Assembly: GCA_963767635.1 (NCBI GenBank)
Contig: CAVYEM010000001.1
Span: forward strand, 992,001 to 1,056,000
DNA length: 64,000 bases
Reading direction: 5' to 3'
Source of the DNA: CAVYEM01 sp963767635
GTDB lineage: Bacteria; Vulcanimicrobiota; Vulcanimicrobiia; Vulcanimicrobiales; Vulcanimicrobiaceae
Shown one piece after another: positions 8,431 through 21,215 of the stretch (positions within the stretch are counted from its first letter, which is position 1; each line of letters opens with the position of its first letter). The position numbers and the translations under genes are program-made. The notes beneath the pieces were generated by a model. The model did not search any database, had not been told where the DNA came from, and was given only the letters and a program-made list of their open reading frames with translations.

Positions 8431-11400
8431 CGCAGCTCCTGCAGCAGCGTGCGCACCGCAGCCTCCAGTTGCGGATCGGTACGCGAGCCTACGGGACGAG
8501 TGACGTACACGTCGACCGGACGCGGATGCAGTTCCATATTCTGGCCCTGAAGCGTCGTGACGCGTTCGAACGGCAAACGAAACGTCGTTCCGTCTACCAG
8601 CGTAATCGCGGACGTGTAAATGATCCAGCCGGCGGTCGGGACGCCGACGACCTTGCCCAAGTGCAATTGCCGGTAGCCTTGCGTGAAGTCCTCACCGTCG
8701 GAAAGCGTCTCTTCGTTCACCATCAGCACCGTCGGCTTCTCGAGCGCGCGCTGCCCCAGCTCCACGCGCGCAGAGACCGGCGGCATGTTGCGCGGATACA
8801 TGCGCAGATACGGCTTTCGCGCGAAGACGTCGAGCGCGTACGCGTTGACGAACCCGCCTTCGTTCGATCGAATGTCGATCACGACGCCGGCTTTGTCGAA
8901 GTCCGTGACGTCGAGATCCTTGTAGAGATTCGCCAGCGATTCGGCCGACATGTCGGGAATGTGCACGTATCCCAGACGCCCACCGCTGGCGCGCAGCACG
9001 TACGCGCGATTGTCGTCCACCCATTCGCGGTAGCGCAACGTCATCGACGTCGCATAATTAACGGGCTGCACCGCGACCTGGCGGTACGGCGGCCCCAGCG
9101 TCAACACCACGCGCTTGCCGATCGTGTTATCCAGCAGCGCATCCAGGTTCGTGCCGGCGCCCACGCGTACGCCGTTGACCGCGACGAGGTCGTCGCCCGC
9201 ATGAACGCGCCCGGAAACGTCAGCCGGCGATTGCGGCACGACACCGGTGATGCGCAGTATGCCGCTGCGTTCGTAGGCGAGGCGGTCAAAATTCAAGCCC
9301 AGCCGCCCAGTGGTGCGTTTCGGCGGCCGCGGAGGATACACGCCGCTGTGCGAACTGTTGAGTTCGCCGATCATTAGGGAGAGCAAGCGCCGGAACTCGT
9401 CGGGCGTCTGCGCGCTTTGGATCCGCGGCGCATATTTGCGCCGGACGGCATCCCAATCCACGCCGTTCGTGTGCGGGTCGGCGTAAAAGTCCGCAATCGC
9501 GCTCCAGGCTTGCGTAAACGCTTCGACCTTGTCGCGGTTCCAGTCATCATCGAACTCCGCCGAAATGCGCAGCGGCTGATCTTTGGCGTTCTCACCGGTG
9601 ACGACGTGCACGACGCCGTTTCCATCCAGATAATAAATGCGTTTTCCGTCGGGCGCCCAGGCCGCAAAGTTTTTGTCTCCTGCAGAATACGTGAGCTGAT
9701 GCGCGACGCTCTGGTCCGAAGCGCTCTCGCCCAGGGGGAACAGGTACAGATTCGTCTGCCCGGCCACGCTTGCAGTAATCAGCAGGAGCCGTCCGTCGGG
9801 ACTGATGCTTTGCGACTGCACGTCCAGGCCGACGGGCAGCAGTTGCAAACGCTCGCGAATGCCGGGGAACTGAATTGCAATGCGCGGATGCTGCTCGGGT
9901 TTGCTGCGCTGCGCGGCATTGGTTTGATGGACCGCCGCCGGCGTTGTCGGCACCTCGGTGCGCTGTTGTCCGCTCGGGGTAAAGAGCTGTTTGAATTTCG
10001 ATTCTTCGAACGTCGGCGTGCGTGGTACTAAATCCACGCGCGCAACTTGCGCGGGTTCGGTGCGCTGCGTCGTATCGAACAGCAGGAATTTCCCGTGCGG
10101 GTCCCAGGCGATCGTGTTGGTGAAGGCATTGGCCAAAAACGAAACTGGCCGCTCTGACGGCCGGTCCACGTCGACCACGTGCACGTTGCTGAAACCGTGC
10201 GGTTCGGCCACGAAAAATGCGAGCCATTTCCCGTCAGGCGACCACTGTAGCGGGCGATCCGGATCGTACGGCGTCCACGGAAGGACGGCGCTTGCAATCG
10301 TGCGCTCGTGCGTCCCGTCGGCATCGATGGTTCGCACGGCGCGCCCCGACTGCTCGAATGCGATCTCGTCGGGGCGTCCGGCTTCGTGCGGCCGGTACTG
10401 CAGATACCGGATGTCCGTCGCGTTCGCGGTGATCTGTCGCCGGCGGTCGTTCAGGAAATCGTACGTCTCGATGACGCCCTCATATCCGTGTCCGGCGATG
10501 TATGCAACGCTGTTGCTGTCCGGCGACCACGCGAGCGCGCCAAGTGCATAGCGTCCGTTCAGCGGAACGTTGAACGCCGTTCCGCCGTCTTGTGCGCCGG
10601 CCGCAAAAACGTGCCCGTGCGCCAAAAACACGATCTTTTTGCCGTCGGGCGAGATCGCGTACGTGGTGAAGTGATCGGTAAGCGTAACATGCGCGATCTG
10701 CGGCGCGGACAATGCGCCCTGCAGCGTAATTGGAACGCGCAACGTGCGTCCGCTCTGCGGTTCGTATCGCCAGATGCCGAAGCCACGCTCGAAAACGATC
10801 GAAGATCCGTTGCGGGCGATGCTGGGCCACACGACTCGGCCGTCGCTGAAATGCGTCAGGCGCCGCGCCTGGGCGCCGGGGCGCTGCTCCCATAGATTCT
10901 GCGCTCCGCTCCGATCCGACATAAAATAGAGCGTCGTCGCGTCGGCGGACCACATCGGCCACTGATCTTTGGCCTCGCCCGCCGTAACGCGCTCGAACGT
11001 CGCGCTGTCCTCGCCGCGGCGTATCCAAATCTCACATTCGTCCAAGTGGCTGTGCCCTTTTCGCCACCACTGCGAACCGGCAAAGCCGCGTGCATCGAAC
11101 GCGAGCGCGTCGCCGCGCGGCGCGGGCGCGGCTAGAAACGCGTTTATGTACGGTTGAGTAAAGACGCGCATCGGCGTTCCACCGGTGCTGCGAACGCGAT
11201 AGATGTCATGCGCGCCGTAAATGTTGCGGCTGGAGTTTGCAAAATAGAGCCACGTGCCGTGGGGCGACCAGCCGTCGAGTTCGTCGTAGCCGTCGTCGTA
11301 CGTCATGCGCGCGACCACGCCGGTTGCCAGCGTGAGCACGTAGATATCGCCGTTGCCGGTTTTAGATGAAATGTACGCGAGTTTTCGTCCGTCCGGCGAG

Positions 11401-11615
11401 AACATCGGGCGCTCGTCGGTCGCGCCGTCGTCGACCAAGAGACGCGCCGTGCCGCCGCTCGATGCGACAGTCCACACGCTTCCACCGGAAACGAACGCGA
11501 TTTCACGCCCGTCCGGTGAAAGCGAAGGCTGCGCCAGCGACGGAACCGCGATTGCGGGCGCTCTTACGGCAGCCAAAGACAACATCAAGACGAAAACGCA
11601 ATACAACGCCCGCAT
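8427..11615 (-). CDS. Tricorn-like S41 peptidase with beta-propeller and PDZ domains
   Basis: A 1062-residue exported protein. Residues 1-23 are a signal peptide ending near APAIA. The first ~600 residues carry repeated TolB/WD-type blades (LSPDGREIAFVS, FSPDGRKLAYIS, WSADATTLYFMSD and others), forming the propeller(s) seen in tricorn proteases. A helical segment precedes a PDZ domain (~775-845, VVPQSPADVSGRVHAGDDLVAVNG). The C-terminal S41 domain has VVIDIRSNEGG and NEETLSDGEDF, whose Ser (about residue 971) is the expected nucleophile. Tricorn-type enzymes degrade peptides processively. A secreted form probably trims peptides in the periplasm or outside the cell. The frame is intact over 3.2 kb, unusual for this window. 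Confidence 0.92.
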   Translation of the reverse strand: MRALYCVFVLMLSLAAVRAPAIAVPSLAQPSLSPDGREIAFVSGGSVWTVASSGGTARLLVDDGATDERPMFSPDGRKLAYISSKTGNGDIYVLTLATGVVARMTYDDGYDELDGWSPHGTWLYFANSSRNIYGAHDIYRVRSTGGTPMRVFTQPYINAFLAAPAPRGDALAFDARGFAGSQWWRKGHSHLDECEIWIRRGEDSATFERVTAGEAKDQWPMWSADATTLYFMSDRSGAQNLWEQRPGAQARRLTHFSDGRVVWPSIARNGSSIVFERGFGIWRYEPQSGRTLRVPITLQGALSAPQIAHVTLTDHFTTYAISPDGKKIVFLAHGHVFAAGAQDGGTAFNVPLNGRYALGALAWSPDSNSVAYIAGHGYEGVIETYDFLNDRRRQITANATDIRYLQYRPHEAGRPDEIAFEQSGRAVRTIDADGTHERTIASAVLPWTPYDPDRPLQWSPDGKWLAFFVAEPHGFSNVHVVDVDRPSERPVSFLANAFTNTIAWDPHGKFLLFDTTQRTEPAQVARVDLVPRTPTFEESKFKQLFTPSGQQRTEVPTTPAAVHQTNAAQRSKPEQHPRIAIQFPGIRERLQLLPVGLDVQSQSISPDGRLLLITASVAGQTNLYLFPLGESASDQSVAHQLTYSAGDKNFAAWAPDGKRIYYLDGNGVVHVVTGENAKDQPLRISAEFDDDWNRDKVEAFTQAWSAIADFYADPHTNGVDWDAVRRKYAPRIQSAQTPDEFRRLLSLMIGELNSSHSGVYPPRPPKRTTGRLGLNFDRLAYERSGILRITGVVPQSPADVSGRVHAGDDLVAVNGVRVGAGTNLDALLDNTIGKRVVLTLGPPYRQVAVQPVNYATSMTLRYREWVDDNRAYVLRASGGRLGYVHIPDMSAESLANLYKDLDVTDFDKAGVVIDIRSNEGGFVNAYALDVFARKPYLRMYPRNMPPVSARVELGQRALEKPTVLMVNEETLSDGEDFTQGYRQLHLGKVVGVPTAGWIIYTSAITLVDGTTFRLPFERVTTLQGQNMELHPRPVDVYVTRPVGSRTDPQLEAAVRTLLQELR

Positions 11616-11683
11616 AGATCGCGATACTTTGCCGCATCCGCGACGGCTGGCCTGCCTGCGGACGATTGCAGATAGCCGCTATT

Positions 11684-12145
11684 TCAAGGTCGTACCGGAG
11701 GCCCGCCGTTCGAAGTGCCGCCGGCAAGGTGCTCGAAGATCGCGCGAAACGCGAGCATCGCGCCGCGCAGCTCATCCGTCGTCGCTTCTCCGTTGCGAGC
11801 TTTGTCCGAGACCGCGTGCGCGGTCCGATAGTCATTTGCCAATGTCGGATCGTTGTTGCCTCTGAGCATGTTGCTCACGATGGCGTCGGCCTCCTGAACT
11901 GCGGCGGCCGGCGAATCGATGAAGCGCGCCTCAACGGCTTGCCACTGTTCGACGTATGCAAACGCCGCGGGGCTGCCGTACCGCGTGCGATATACGCCAT
12001 ACCAGCGGCGACCGTAACCGAACGGCGGCAACAGCAGCAGCCACAGAAACAGGATGATAATCCACCACCACCACCACCACAAGCCCCAGTAGACGTACGC
12101 TGGGAAGACGCGCGGAGTGAAGGTAGCCAAGAGATATGCGGGCAT
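11684..12145 (-). CDS. Small membrane-anchored protein with poly-Trp segment
   Basis: About 153 residues from the ATG at 12145. The open frame extends upstream, but that extension is Arg/Pro-rich and overlaps the next gene's end. The N-terminus has one strongly hydrophobic stretch with six consecutive Trp (YWGLWWWWWWIIILFLWLL), encoded by a (CCA)n-like run at 12062-12080. A soluble helical part follows, with VEARFIDSPAAAVQEADAIV and ATTDELRGAMLAFRAIFEHL. That soluble part resembles a family of actinobacterial membrane proteins in which a similar helical domain carries the pattern AV.EAD.LV ... EDLR.A...YR.LF. This resemblance is from memory. Function unknown. Confidence 0.65.
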   Translation of the reverse strand: MPAYLLATFTPRVFPAYVYWGLWWWWWWIIILFLWLLLLPPFGYGRRWYGVYRTRYGSPAAFAYVEQWQAVEARFIDSPAAAVQEADAIVSNMLRGNNDPTLANDYRTAHAVSDKARNGEATTDELRGAMLAFRAIFEHLAGGTSNGGPPVRP

Positions 12146-12195
12146 AGTGAACCTATTCCCACTAGAGCGAGCAATGCAAGAAAAGCCGGGCGCCC

Positions 12196-12597
12196 CTAAC
12201 GGCCCGAGCGGGTGCCCTCCCGGACGTCGCCGTCGCCGTCTTGTTCCTGTGCGACGGGAAGGCGGAGGCAATAGTGCGTGCCCTGCGGGCTCACTTCGAT
12301 CGACATCGGCAATCGGGTGCCTTGCAGAATCGCCTGCCGCAGTTCGCCGCGCGTCGAACCCACGGCGGAACGTCCCTGCGTGTAGACGTGGACCATCGGA
12401 CCGCCGTAACCATGCTCGATAATGATCGCCAGCGCAATGTGTCCGCGTTCCATTTCGGCGCCGAGCAATTCGCCCAATACCGCTTCAAGAGGATAGAGGT
12501 CGGGCTCGTCGCCTGTTATTACTTGTAGTTGCTCGATGACCGCGTGCCGCACGCTTGCGACGGAGTACGCATCACCGGCATCGATCGACCATCGCAC
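12196..12597 (-). CDS. Putative HATPase-like (RsbW-type) regulatory protein, degenerate
   Basis: A 133-residue protein whose N-terminus (WSIDAGDAYSVASVRHAVIEQLQVIT...DLYPLEAVLGELLGAEM) follows the pattern of small anti-sigma-factor-like GHKL ATPases. The window's clear member at 58664 has ELVANVVQH where this protein has ELLGAEMER, so the N-box Asn needed for Mg-ATP binding is missing. A central VHVYTQGRSA replaces the usual G1 box (DxGxG). It may be a non-catalytic partner-switching protein, or only a distant relative. It is separated from the upstream DUF2231 gene by a hairpin. Confidence 0.5.
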   Translation of the reverse strand: MRWSIDAGDAYSVASVRHAVIEQLQVITGDEPDLYPLEAVLGELLGAEMERGHIALAIIIEHGYGGPMVHVYTQGRSAVGSTRGELRQAILQGTRLPMSIEVSPQGTHYCLRLPVAQEQDGDGDVREGTRSGR

Positions 12598-12601
12598 TGC
12601 T

Positions 12602-12638
12602 GGGGATTAGCCTCCAATTCCACTTTAGGCTGTTCCCC
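12602..12638. promoter_or_regulatory. Inverted repeat between DUF2231 and HATPase-like genes
   Basis: GGGGA-TT-AGCCT pairs with AGGCT-GT-TCCCC across a 13-base loop, giving two 5-bp stems separated by a small internal loop. It lies between the end of the DUF2231 gene and the start of the HATPase-like gene, both on the minus strand. There is no T-run, so an operator or mRNA leader structure is as likely as a terminator. Confidence 0.35.
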
Positions 12639-12673
12639 AAAGCGGTCTACATAAAGCTCCGGTATATCAAAAA

Positions 12674-13243
12674 TTAACGAAAGCTTTCGATTTGCTCCGG
12701 CGCGCCGTCGGTGCGGAAGCCCGTTTGTTTTTGATGGTTTTCGTCCGCGACGCGGACGCCGTAATGATACGTGAGCGATCCGCCCAGCCAACCGGAAACC
12801 AGCAGCGACATTGCCGTCGTCAGCGACAGACCGCGCTGCCACCAGGTGACGGCCGGACCGGGCTCCCGGCCGCGCAGCCGCTGTCCGCGCGTGGCGCTGT
12901 TGACTGCAAACAAACTTAGCGCCGCGACATTCATGCCCATGTGCGTCAGGCCCGTGTACCATGCTCGCGTGCGCGGCGGGATTTTCAAAAAATCCATGAG
13001 TCCGAACATCGCGGCTCCCGTCGCGCTCACAACGCCGATATCGATGAGGCGTTTGGCACCGATGGCGTACGCGAACTCGTCCTCGCTCGTGGGGCCGATC
13101 AGATCGAACGCGACGCTCGACATCCACGCTCCGATGGGAATGGTGACCAGCAACGGATGAATCGGATGCCCGTAGGGTCCGGCGAGTGGGTTGATCGGCT
13201 CTTTCGCCTTTTTGTAGTCCTGCGGTTCGCGTGTCTTATCCAT
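12674..13243 (-). CDS. DUF2231-family membrane protein
   Basis: A 189-residue protein from the ATG at 13243. The longer frame adds 25 residues without family character. It has the DUF2231 hallmark GHPIHPLLVTIPIGAWMSS followed by four hydrophobic helices and conserved polar sites (YTGLTHMGMNVAAL, YHYGVRVADE). DUF2231 proteins are inner-membrane proteins, some suspected of binding heme through their paired His (HPIHP). Their function is unproven. The hydrophilic N-terminus starts MDKTREPQDYKKAKEPIN. It is transcribed away from the small membrane ORF at 13363. Confidence 0.85.
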   Translation of the reverse strand: MDKTREPQDYKKAKEPINPLAGPYGHPIHPLLVTIPIGAWMSSVAFDLIGPTSEDEFAYAIGAKRLIDIGVVSATGAAMFGLMDFLKIPPRTRAWYTGLTHMGMNVAALSLFAVNSATRGQRLRGREPGPAVTWWQRGLSLTTAMSLLVSGWLGGSLTYHYGVRVADENHQKQTGFRTDGAPEQIESFR

Positions 13244-13362
13244 AGTTGCAGTATCGTTTCCGTTTATGGCAGCGACAAACGCGGCCGTCCCTGGGACGTG
13301 CGGGCGAGCCCTTCGCAAAAGCGGTAGACATTCCCACGCTCGCTGTGGTAAAGTGCCACGAT

Positions 13363-13590
13363 ATGTCGGGCACTAGCGCACATCCGTATGCCGTTCAAGA
13401 TGTCGCATTTTTTTGCGCGCTCATTCCGGTTGCGCTGTTGTTTCTAGCGATGATCGGTGCGCGGTTTTTCGACGGCGTTCGCCGGGCGCGCAAGCCCGCG
13501 CCGGTGCGTCCGCCGGCGATCGTCGCGCTGGCGGCCGCGCGTCGTTTGGTGGCCTCACCGCAAGCTCGTTGCGCCAACTCCTCGGCATAA
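13363..13590 (+). CDS. Small single-span membrane protein (75 aa)
   Basis: Possible 75-residue protein, MSGTSAHPYAVQDVAFFCAL..., with one transmembrane helix (FFCALIPVALLFLAMIGARFF) followed by a basic Pro/Ala-rich tail. A plausible promoter lies just upstream (TAGACA 13325, 18 bp, TAAAGT 13349), which would give a nearly leaderless message. Its 3' end overlaps the proposed start of the nitronate-monooxygenase-like gene, so it may serve as a translational leader. There is no recognised family, and it could be a chance frame. Confidence 0.35.
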   Translation: MSGTSAHPYAVQDVAFFCALIPVALLFLAMIGARFFDGVRRARKPAPVRPPAIVALAAARRLVASPQARCANSSA

Positions 13591-14507
13591 CGATCCCCAT
13601 CGTCAACGCTCCGATGACGCCGCAAGCCGGTGGCGCGCTCGCGCGCGCCGTCAGTGAAGCCGGCGGTCTGGGCATGCTGGGCTTCGATGAAGACGAAAGC
13701 GAGGCGTCCATCGCCGAACAGCTCGCCATTCTGCAGCGCGAACCTCGCGTACCCTTCGGTATCGGCCTTGTCGCATGGGTGTTGGAACGGCGGCCGAACC
13801 TGCTGGATCTCGCCGTCGCCGCCAAACCCAACCTGGTGAGCATTTCCTTCGGCGATCCCGCTCCGTATGCGCAGCGCGTGCACGAGGCGGGCGCACTCCT
13901 GGCTTCACAAATTCAAACCCGTGCGTCCGCGCAGATTGCGCTTGCCGCCGGAGTGGACATGCTGATCGCGCAAGGCACCGAAGCGGGCGGCCACACCGGC
14001 TCGGCGGTCGGAACGCTGCCGCTGCTGCAACTCGTGCTCGACATGACGGAGAAACCGGTGCTCGCCGCTGGCGGAATTGCGACCGGACGGGGATTGGCTG
14101 CAGTTTTAGCCGCCGGTGCAGCGGGGGCGTGGATCGGAACGCCGTTCCTGCTGGCCGGCGAAGCGCGCAACACTGCGGCAGCACGCGAACGCCTGGCAAC
14201 CAGCGACGAAACGCAAACGATCTACACGCGCGTGTACGATCGCGTGGCGCACAAAGGCTGGCCGCAGCAGTTCGGCGGCCGCGCGCTGCGCACCGAATTC
14301 TTGGAGCGCTGGACCGGCCGGGAAGACGACTTGATGCGCGACGCGCAGGCGCTCGCGCAGTTCAAGCCGGAAGAAAAAATTTACGCGGGACAGTCGGTTG
14401 GTTTGCTGAACCAAGTGCGGCCGGCGCGTGAAATAGTGCACAGCATCGCGGGCGACGCGCAGCGATTGCTGGCCAAATTGCCGGGAATTTTTTCCGACTT
14501 TCCCTGA
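13569..14507 (+). CDS. Nitronate monooxygenase-like flavoprotein
   Basis: A TIM-barrel FMN enzyme of the NMO/2-nitropropane dioxygenase family. The N-terminal flavin strand is LLGITIPIVNAPMT, followed by GGLGMLGF. GTEAGGHTG (phosphate loop and region of the catalytic His), PVLAAGGIATG and GAAGAWIGTPFLL complete the barrel. About 310 residues is normal for the family. The start is uncertain: the only in-frame initiator just before the conserved N-terminus is TTG 13569, overlapping the small ORF. A frame continuing to 13413 lacks family features. The substrate could be an alkyl nitronate or, in related enzymes, an enoyl/quinone compound. Confidence 0.85.
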   Translation: MRQLLGITIPIVNAPMTPQAGGALARAVSEAGGLGMLGFDEDESEASIAEQLAILQREPRVPFGIGLVAWVLERRPNLLDLAVAAKPNLVSISFGDPAPYAQRVHEAGALLASQIQTRASAQIALAAGVDMLIAQGTEAGGHTGSAVGTLPLLQLVLDMTEKPVLAAGGIATGRGLAAVLAAGAAGAWIGTPFLLAGEARNTAAARERLATSDETQTIYTRVYDRVAHKGWPQQFGGRALRTEFLERWTGREDDLMRDAQALAQFKPEEKIYAGQSVGLLNQVRPAREIVHSIAGDAQRLLAKLPGIFSDFP

Positions 14508-14517
14508 ATAACACCGC

Positions 14518-16569
14518 ATGCCCATGTTCTTCTCTCGCGCTCTGCGTCTGGCGGGGCTTTTCGCCGTGCTCGCCATGCTCTTTACGAGCGTTCACGCCCA
14601 CGCTGCGTCCGGCCCGTCCAGCGGCATCGAACTGAGCAATCTCGACCGCACGTGCAAGCCTTGCACGGATTTTTACCAGTTCGCCGTCGGCGGCTGGATC
14701 AAGCACAATCCCATTCCGGCCTCGTATCCCGTTTACGGCAACTTTCAAAAGCTGTACGAACGCAATCAAGCTGTATTGCATTCGATTTTGAATCAGGCGG
14801 CGAACGCGCATGCGGCACCCGGCAGCAACGAGCAGAAGATCGGCGATTTCTACGCGAGTCTGCATGGACACGGCGGCGATCGACGCGGCCGGCGCCAAGC
14901 CGATCGCACCGCTGCTCGAACTGGCCTCGACCGCGGAGCTGCAAAATCTCGGCACGGTCGTCGCGCAGTTGCAAAATCAAGGCGTGCATCCATTTTTCGA
15001 CTTTGGACCCACGCCTGATTTCAAGAACAGCACGCAGAACATTGCGGATTTGAGTCAAGGCGGGCTGGGATTGCCGGACCGGGATTACTATCTGCGCACG
15101 GATCCCAAGAGCAAGGCATTGCTAGCGGCGTATGAAGCGCACGTGGCCACGATGTTCCAACTGCTGGGCGATGCGCCGGCCACCGCCGCCGCTGAAGCCG
15201 CTTCTGTGGTCAGCTTCGAGACGGCGCTGGCCAAGAACCAGCTCTCCATCGTCGCGCAGCGCGACCCTGCGAACGTGTATCACAAGATGCCGATAGCCGC
15301 GGTCGAAACCGATGCGCCCGCGCTGCGATTTGGCGAGTATTTGAGCCGCACCGACGTGGCGAGCGGCGTGCCGGTGAACTTGGAAGAGCCGGCCTACTTC
15401 AAAGCGCTCTCCGGATTGATCGGATCCATGCCGGCCTCGCAGACTGCACGCGTACTTGCGCTGGCACGTCGTGCATGCGTATGCGGCCGCGCTTTCCAAA
15501 CCGTTTGAAACGGCAAACTTCAATTTTTACAGCAAAATGCTGGAAGGCTCAAAGGAGCAGCAGCCCCGCTGGAAGCGCTGCGTCAATGCGACGGATCGGA
15601 ATTTAGGCGAAGCGCTCGGACAGACTGTACGTCGAGAAAACGTTCCCGTCTGCGGCAAAAGCGCAGGCGCTGGCAATGGTGCGCAACATCAAAGCGGAAC
15701 TGCGCGACGACCTGAGCACGCTCACCTGGATGTCGCCTGCGACCCGCGCGCGTGCCGTCGCCAAACTCGACGCGTTTCTGCTGAAGATCGGCTACCCCGA
15801 CAAATGGCGCAGCTACGCCGGCGTGCCGATAGCGCGCGACTCGTATGTCGCCAACCTCATCGCGTCCGCCAAATTCTATAAGCAGTTCGAAGATGCGAAG
15901 ATCGGGCATCCCGTCAACCGGCAAGAATGGGAAATGACGCCGCCCACCGTCAACGCGTACTACGATCCGTCGATCAACGAAATCGTCTTTCCCGCCGGCA
16001 TTCTGCAGCCGCCCTTCTTCAACAAAGACGCCGACATGGCCGTCAACTACGGCGGCATCGGCGCCGTGATCGGGCACGAGTCCACGCACGGTTTCGACGA
16101 TCAGGGACGCAAGTTCGACTCGCAAGGCAACCTGAGCAATTGGTGGACCGCGCAAGATGCGGCGCGGTTCAACGCGCGCGCGAAGTGCGTGGTGACGCAG
16201 TGGAACGCGCTCTCGCCGTTGCCCGGCGTGCATGAAATCGGCGCGCAGGTCGAAGGCGAGGAAATTGCGGATCTCGGCGGTTTGACGATTGCGTACAAGG
16301 CGTTCGAGAAATGGCAGGCGCATCATCCGCGCCGCGTCATCGACGGGTTTACCCTGGAGCAACGCTTCTTCTTGGGATGGGCGCAGGTCTGGGCGAGCGC
16401 GGAGCGCCCGCAGTACATCCGTCTGCTTGCGCAAACCGACGTGCACGGCTACGACAAATTCCGCGTGAACCAGACGCTGAGCGACATGCCGCAGTTTGCC
16501 GCCGCGTTCTTTTGCAAGGTGAAGGACCCCATGGTTCGCCCGGTATCGCAGCAGTGCAAAATTTGGTAG
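14518..16569 (+). CDS. M13-family (neprilysin-like) metallopeptidase, three frameshifts
   Basis: One M13 peptidase read across four frames. The signal peptide is at the start (LAGLFAVLAMLFTSVHAHA), followed by CKPCTDFYQFAVGGWIKHNPIP, a typical M13 opening. Single extra bases at about 14860, 15449 and 15624 each move the frame by +1. Removing them restores FYASCMDTAAID, ARYLRWHVVHAYAAALSKPF and GEALGQLYVEKTFP. The catalytic domain is complete: VNAYYDPSINEIVFPAGILQPPFF, zinc site HESTH (about 16076) and third ligand in EEIADLGG, with C-terminal KVKDPMVRP. The family cleaves peptides outside the cytoplasm. Three same-direction single-base shifts in a fully conserved gene look like consensus errors rather than decay. 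Confidence 0.88.
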
Positions 16570-16624
16570 CCGCGGCATCGCCGGGATGCATCCTTTTGCC
16601 CGAGCCATGCGTTATAAAGAGCGC

Positions 16625-16786
16625 ATGATCACATCGACGTTTGCACACCCTTATACGACGCAGGTCGTTTCGCTTTGGCTCTCGTTTTTGCCGGTGCTGG
16701 GCATCGGAGGCCTGATGATCGGCGCTCTGGTGCGCGGCGACCGCGGACGCGTGCGTCTGCAGCATATTCGCGTGCCAGCCCGGTAG
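16625..16786 (+). CDS. Small membrane protein (53 aa)
   Basis: Possible short gene from ATG 16625: MITSTFAHPYTTQVVSLWLSF..., with one transmembrane helix (WLSFLPVLGIGGLMIGALV) and a basic tail. It lies between the M13 peptidase and the rpoB promoter on the same strand. No family is recognised. The helix and the clean placement between two genes favour it, but its length makes chance possible. Confidence 0.4.
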   Translation: MITSTFAHPYTTQVVSLWLSFLPVLGIGGLMIGALVRGDRGRVRLQHIRVPAR

Positions 16787-16822
16787 GCGCTTGCCCGCTA
16801 AATCGGCGGCGCACCCTTACCA

Positions 16823-16851
16823 TTGCACGCGCTAGGGGCGGGTGCTATACT
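16823..16851 (+). promoter_or_regulatory. Sigma-70-type promoter for rpoB
   Basis: TTGCAC (16823-16828) and TATACT (16846-16851) are separated by exactly 17 bp, a near-consensus vegetative promoter. Transcription would start near 16858, about 140 bases before the rpoB start codon. Confidence 0.8.
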
Positions 16852-16892
16852 AGTCGTCTATGCCCCGCGCCTTCTAAGGCACATATAGAAGA

Positions 16893-16936
16893 AGGACGAG
16901 CCCCTTTGCCTAGCAGAGGCCCTCTCGTTCTTTTTT
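16893..16936 (+). terminator. Attenuator-like intrinsic terminator in the rpoB leader
   Basis: AGGACGAG (16893-16900) pairs with CTCGTTCT (16924-16931) with one G-U pair. A smaller GCCT/AGGC stem sits inside, and six T follow (16931-16936). This is a standard intrinsic terminator shape, placed between the promoter and the rpoB start, about 75 bases into the transcript. It could attenuate rpoB or end a short leader RNA. Confidence 0.65.
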
Positions 16937-16996
16937 GCGTGCCCGCGCGCGCCCACCGCACTCCACCTTGTTCACGCTGAGAGAGAAAAAGAAATA

Positions 16997-20933
<3,937 letters not shown>

Positions 20934-21010
20934 CTCATTGTCACGCCATCTGTCACCCTGAGCCTGTCGAAGGGTCACCCTGTCACCCTGAGCCTGTCGA
21001 AGGGTATGTA

Positions 21011-21034
21011 GGGCGGCGCAAAAAGCGCAGCCCT
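21011..21034 (+). terminator. Hairpin copy 1 downstream of rpoB
   Basis: GGGCGGCGC, an A5 loop and GCGCAGCCC, followed by TTTAAAT. The stem has one mismatch and the T-run is short, so it is the weakest of three related copies after rpoB. Confidence 0.5.
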
Positions 21035-21097
21035 TTAAATTGTCACGCTGAGCCCCGTCGAAGCGCGGCTGAACTTGTCGAAGCACACAAAAAGGTA

Positions 21098-21125
21098 GGG
21101 CGGCGCAAAAAGCGCCGCCCTTTTT
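21098..21125 (+). terminator. Strong intrinsic terminator, copy 2, downstream of rpoB
   Basis: GGGCGGCGC, loop AAAAA, GCGCCGCCC, then TTTTT: a perfect 9-bp GC stem with U-tract, the best terminator downstream of rpoB. Confidence 0.8.
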
Positions 21126-21187
21126 CACATTTGTAAACCCCGAGTGCAATTTGTCACCTTGTCACCCTGAGCTTGTCGAGGTATGTA

Positions 21188-21215
21188 GGGCGGCGCAAAA
21201 AGCGTCGCCCTTTTT
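21188..21215 (+). terminator. Intrinsic terminator, copy 3, downstream of rpoB
   Basis: GGGCGGCGC, loop AAAAA, GCGTCGCCC, then TTTTT. It has the same design as copy 2 with one change in the stem giving a G-T pair, and the same flanks (TGTA before, CACAT after). Confidence 0.7.

Noticed and set aside
12519..13127. 202-codon minus-strand frame overlapping the DUF2231 gene
   Set aside because: Arg/His-rich shadow. The other frame has the HPIHPLL signature and transmembrane helices.
14518..16569. M13 peptidase as a decayed pseudogene
   Set aside because: All three breaks are single extra bases in otherwise fully conserved sequence, and the same error type hits rpoB.
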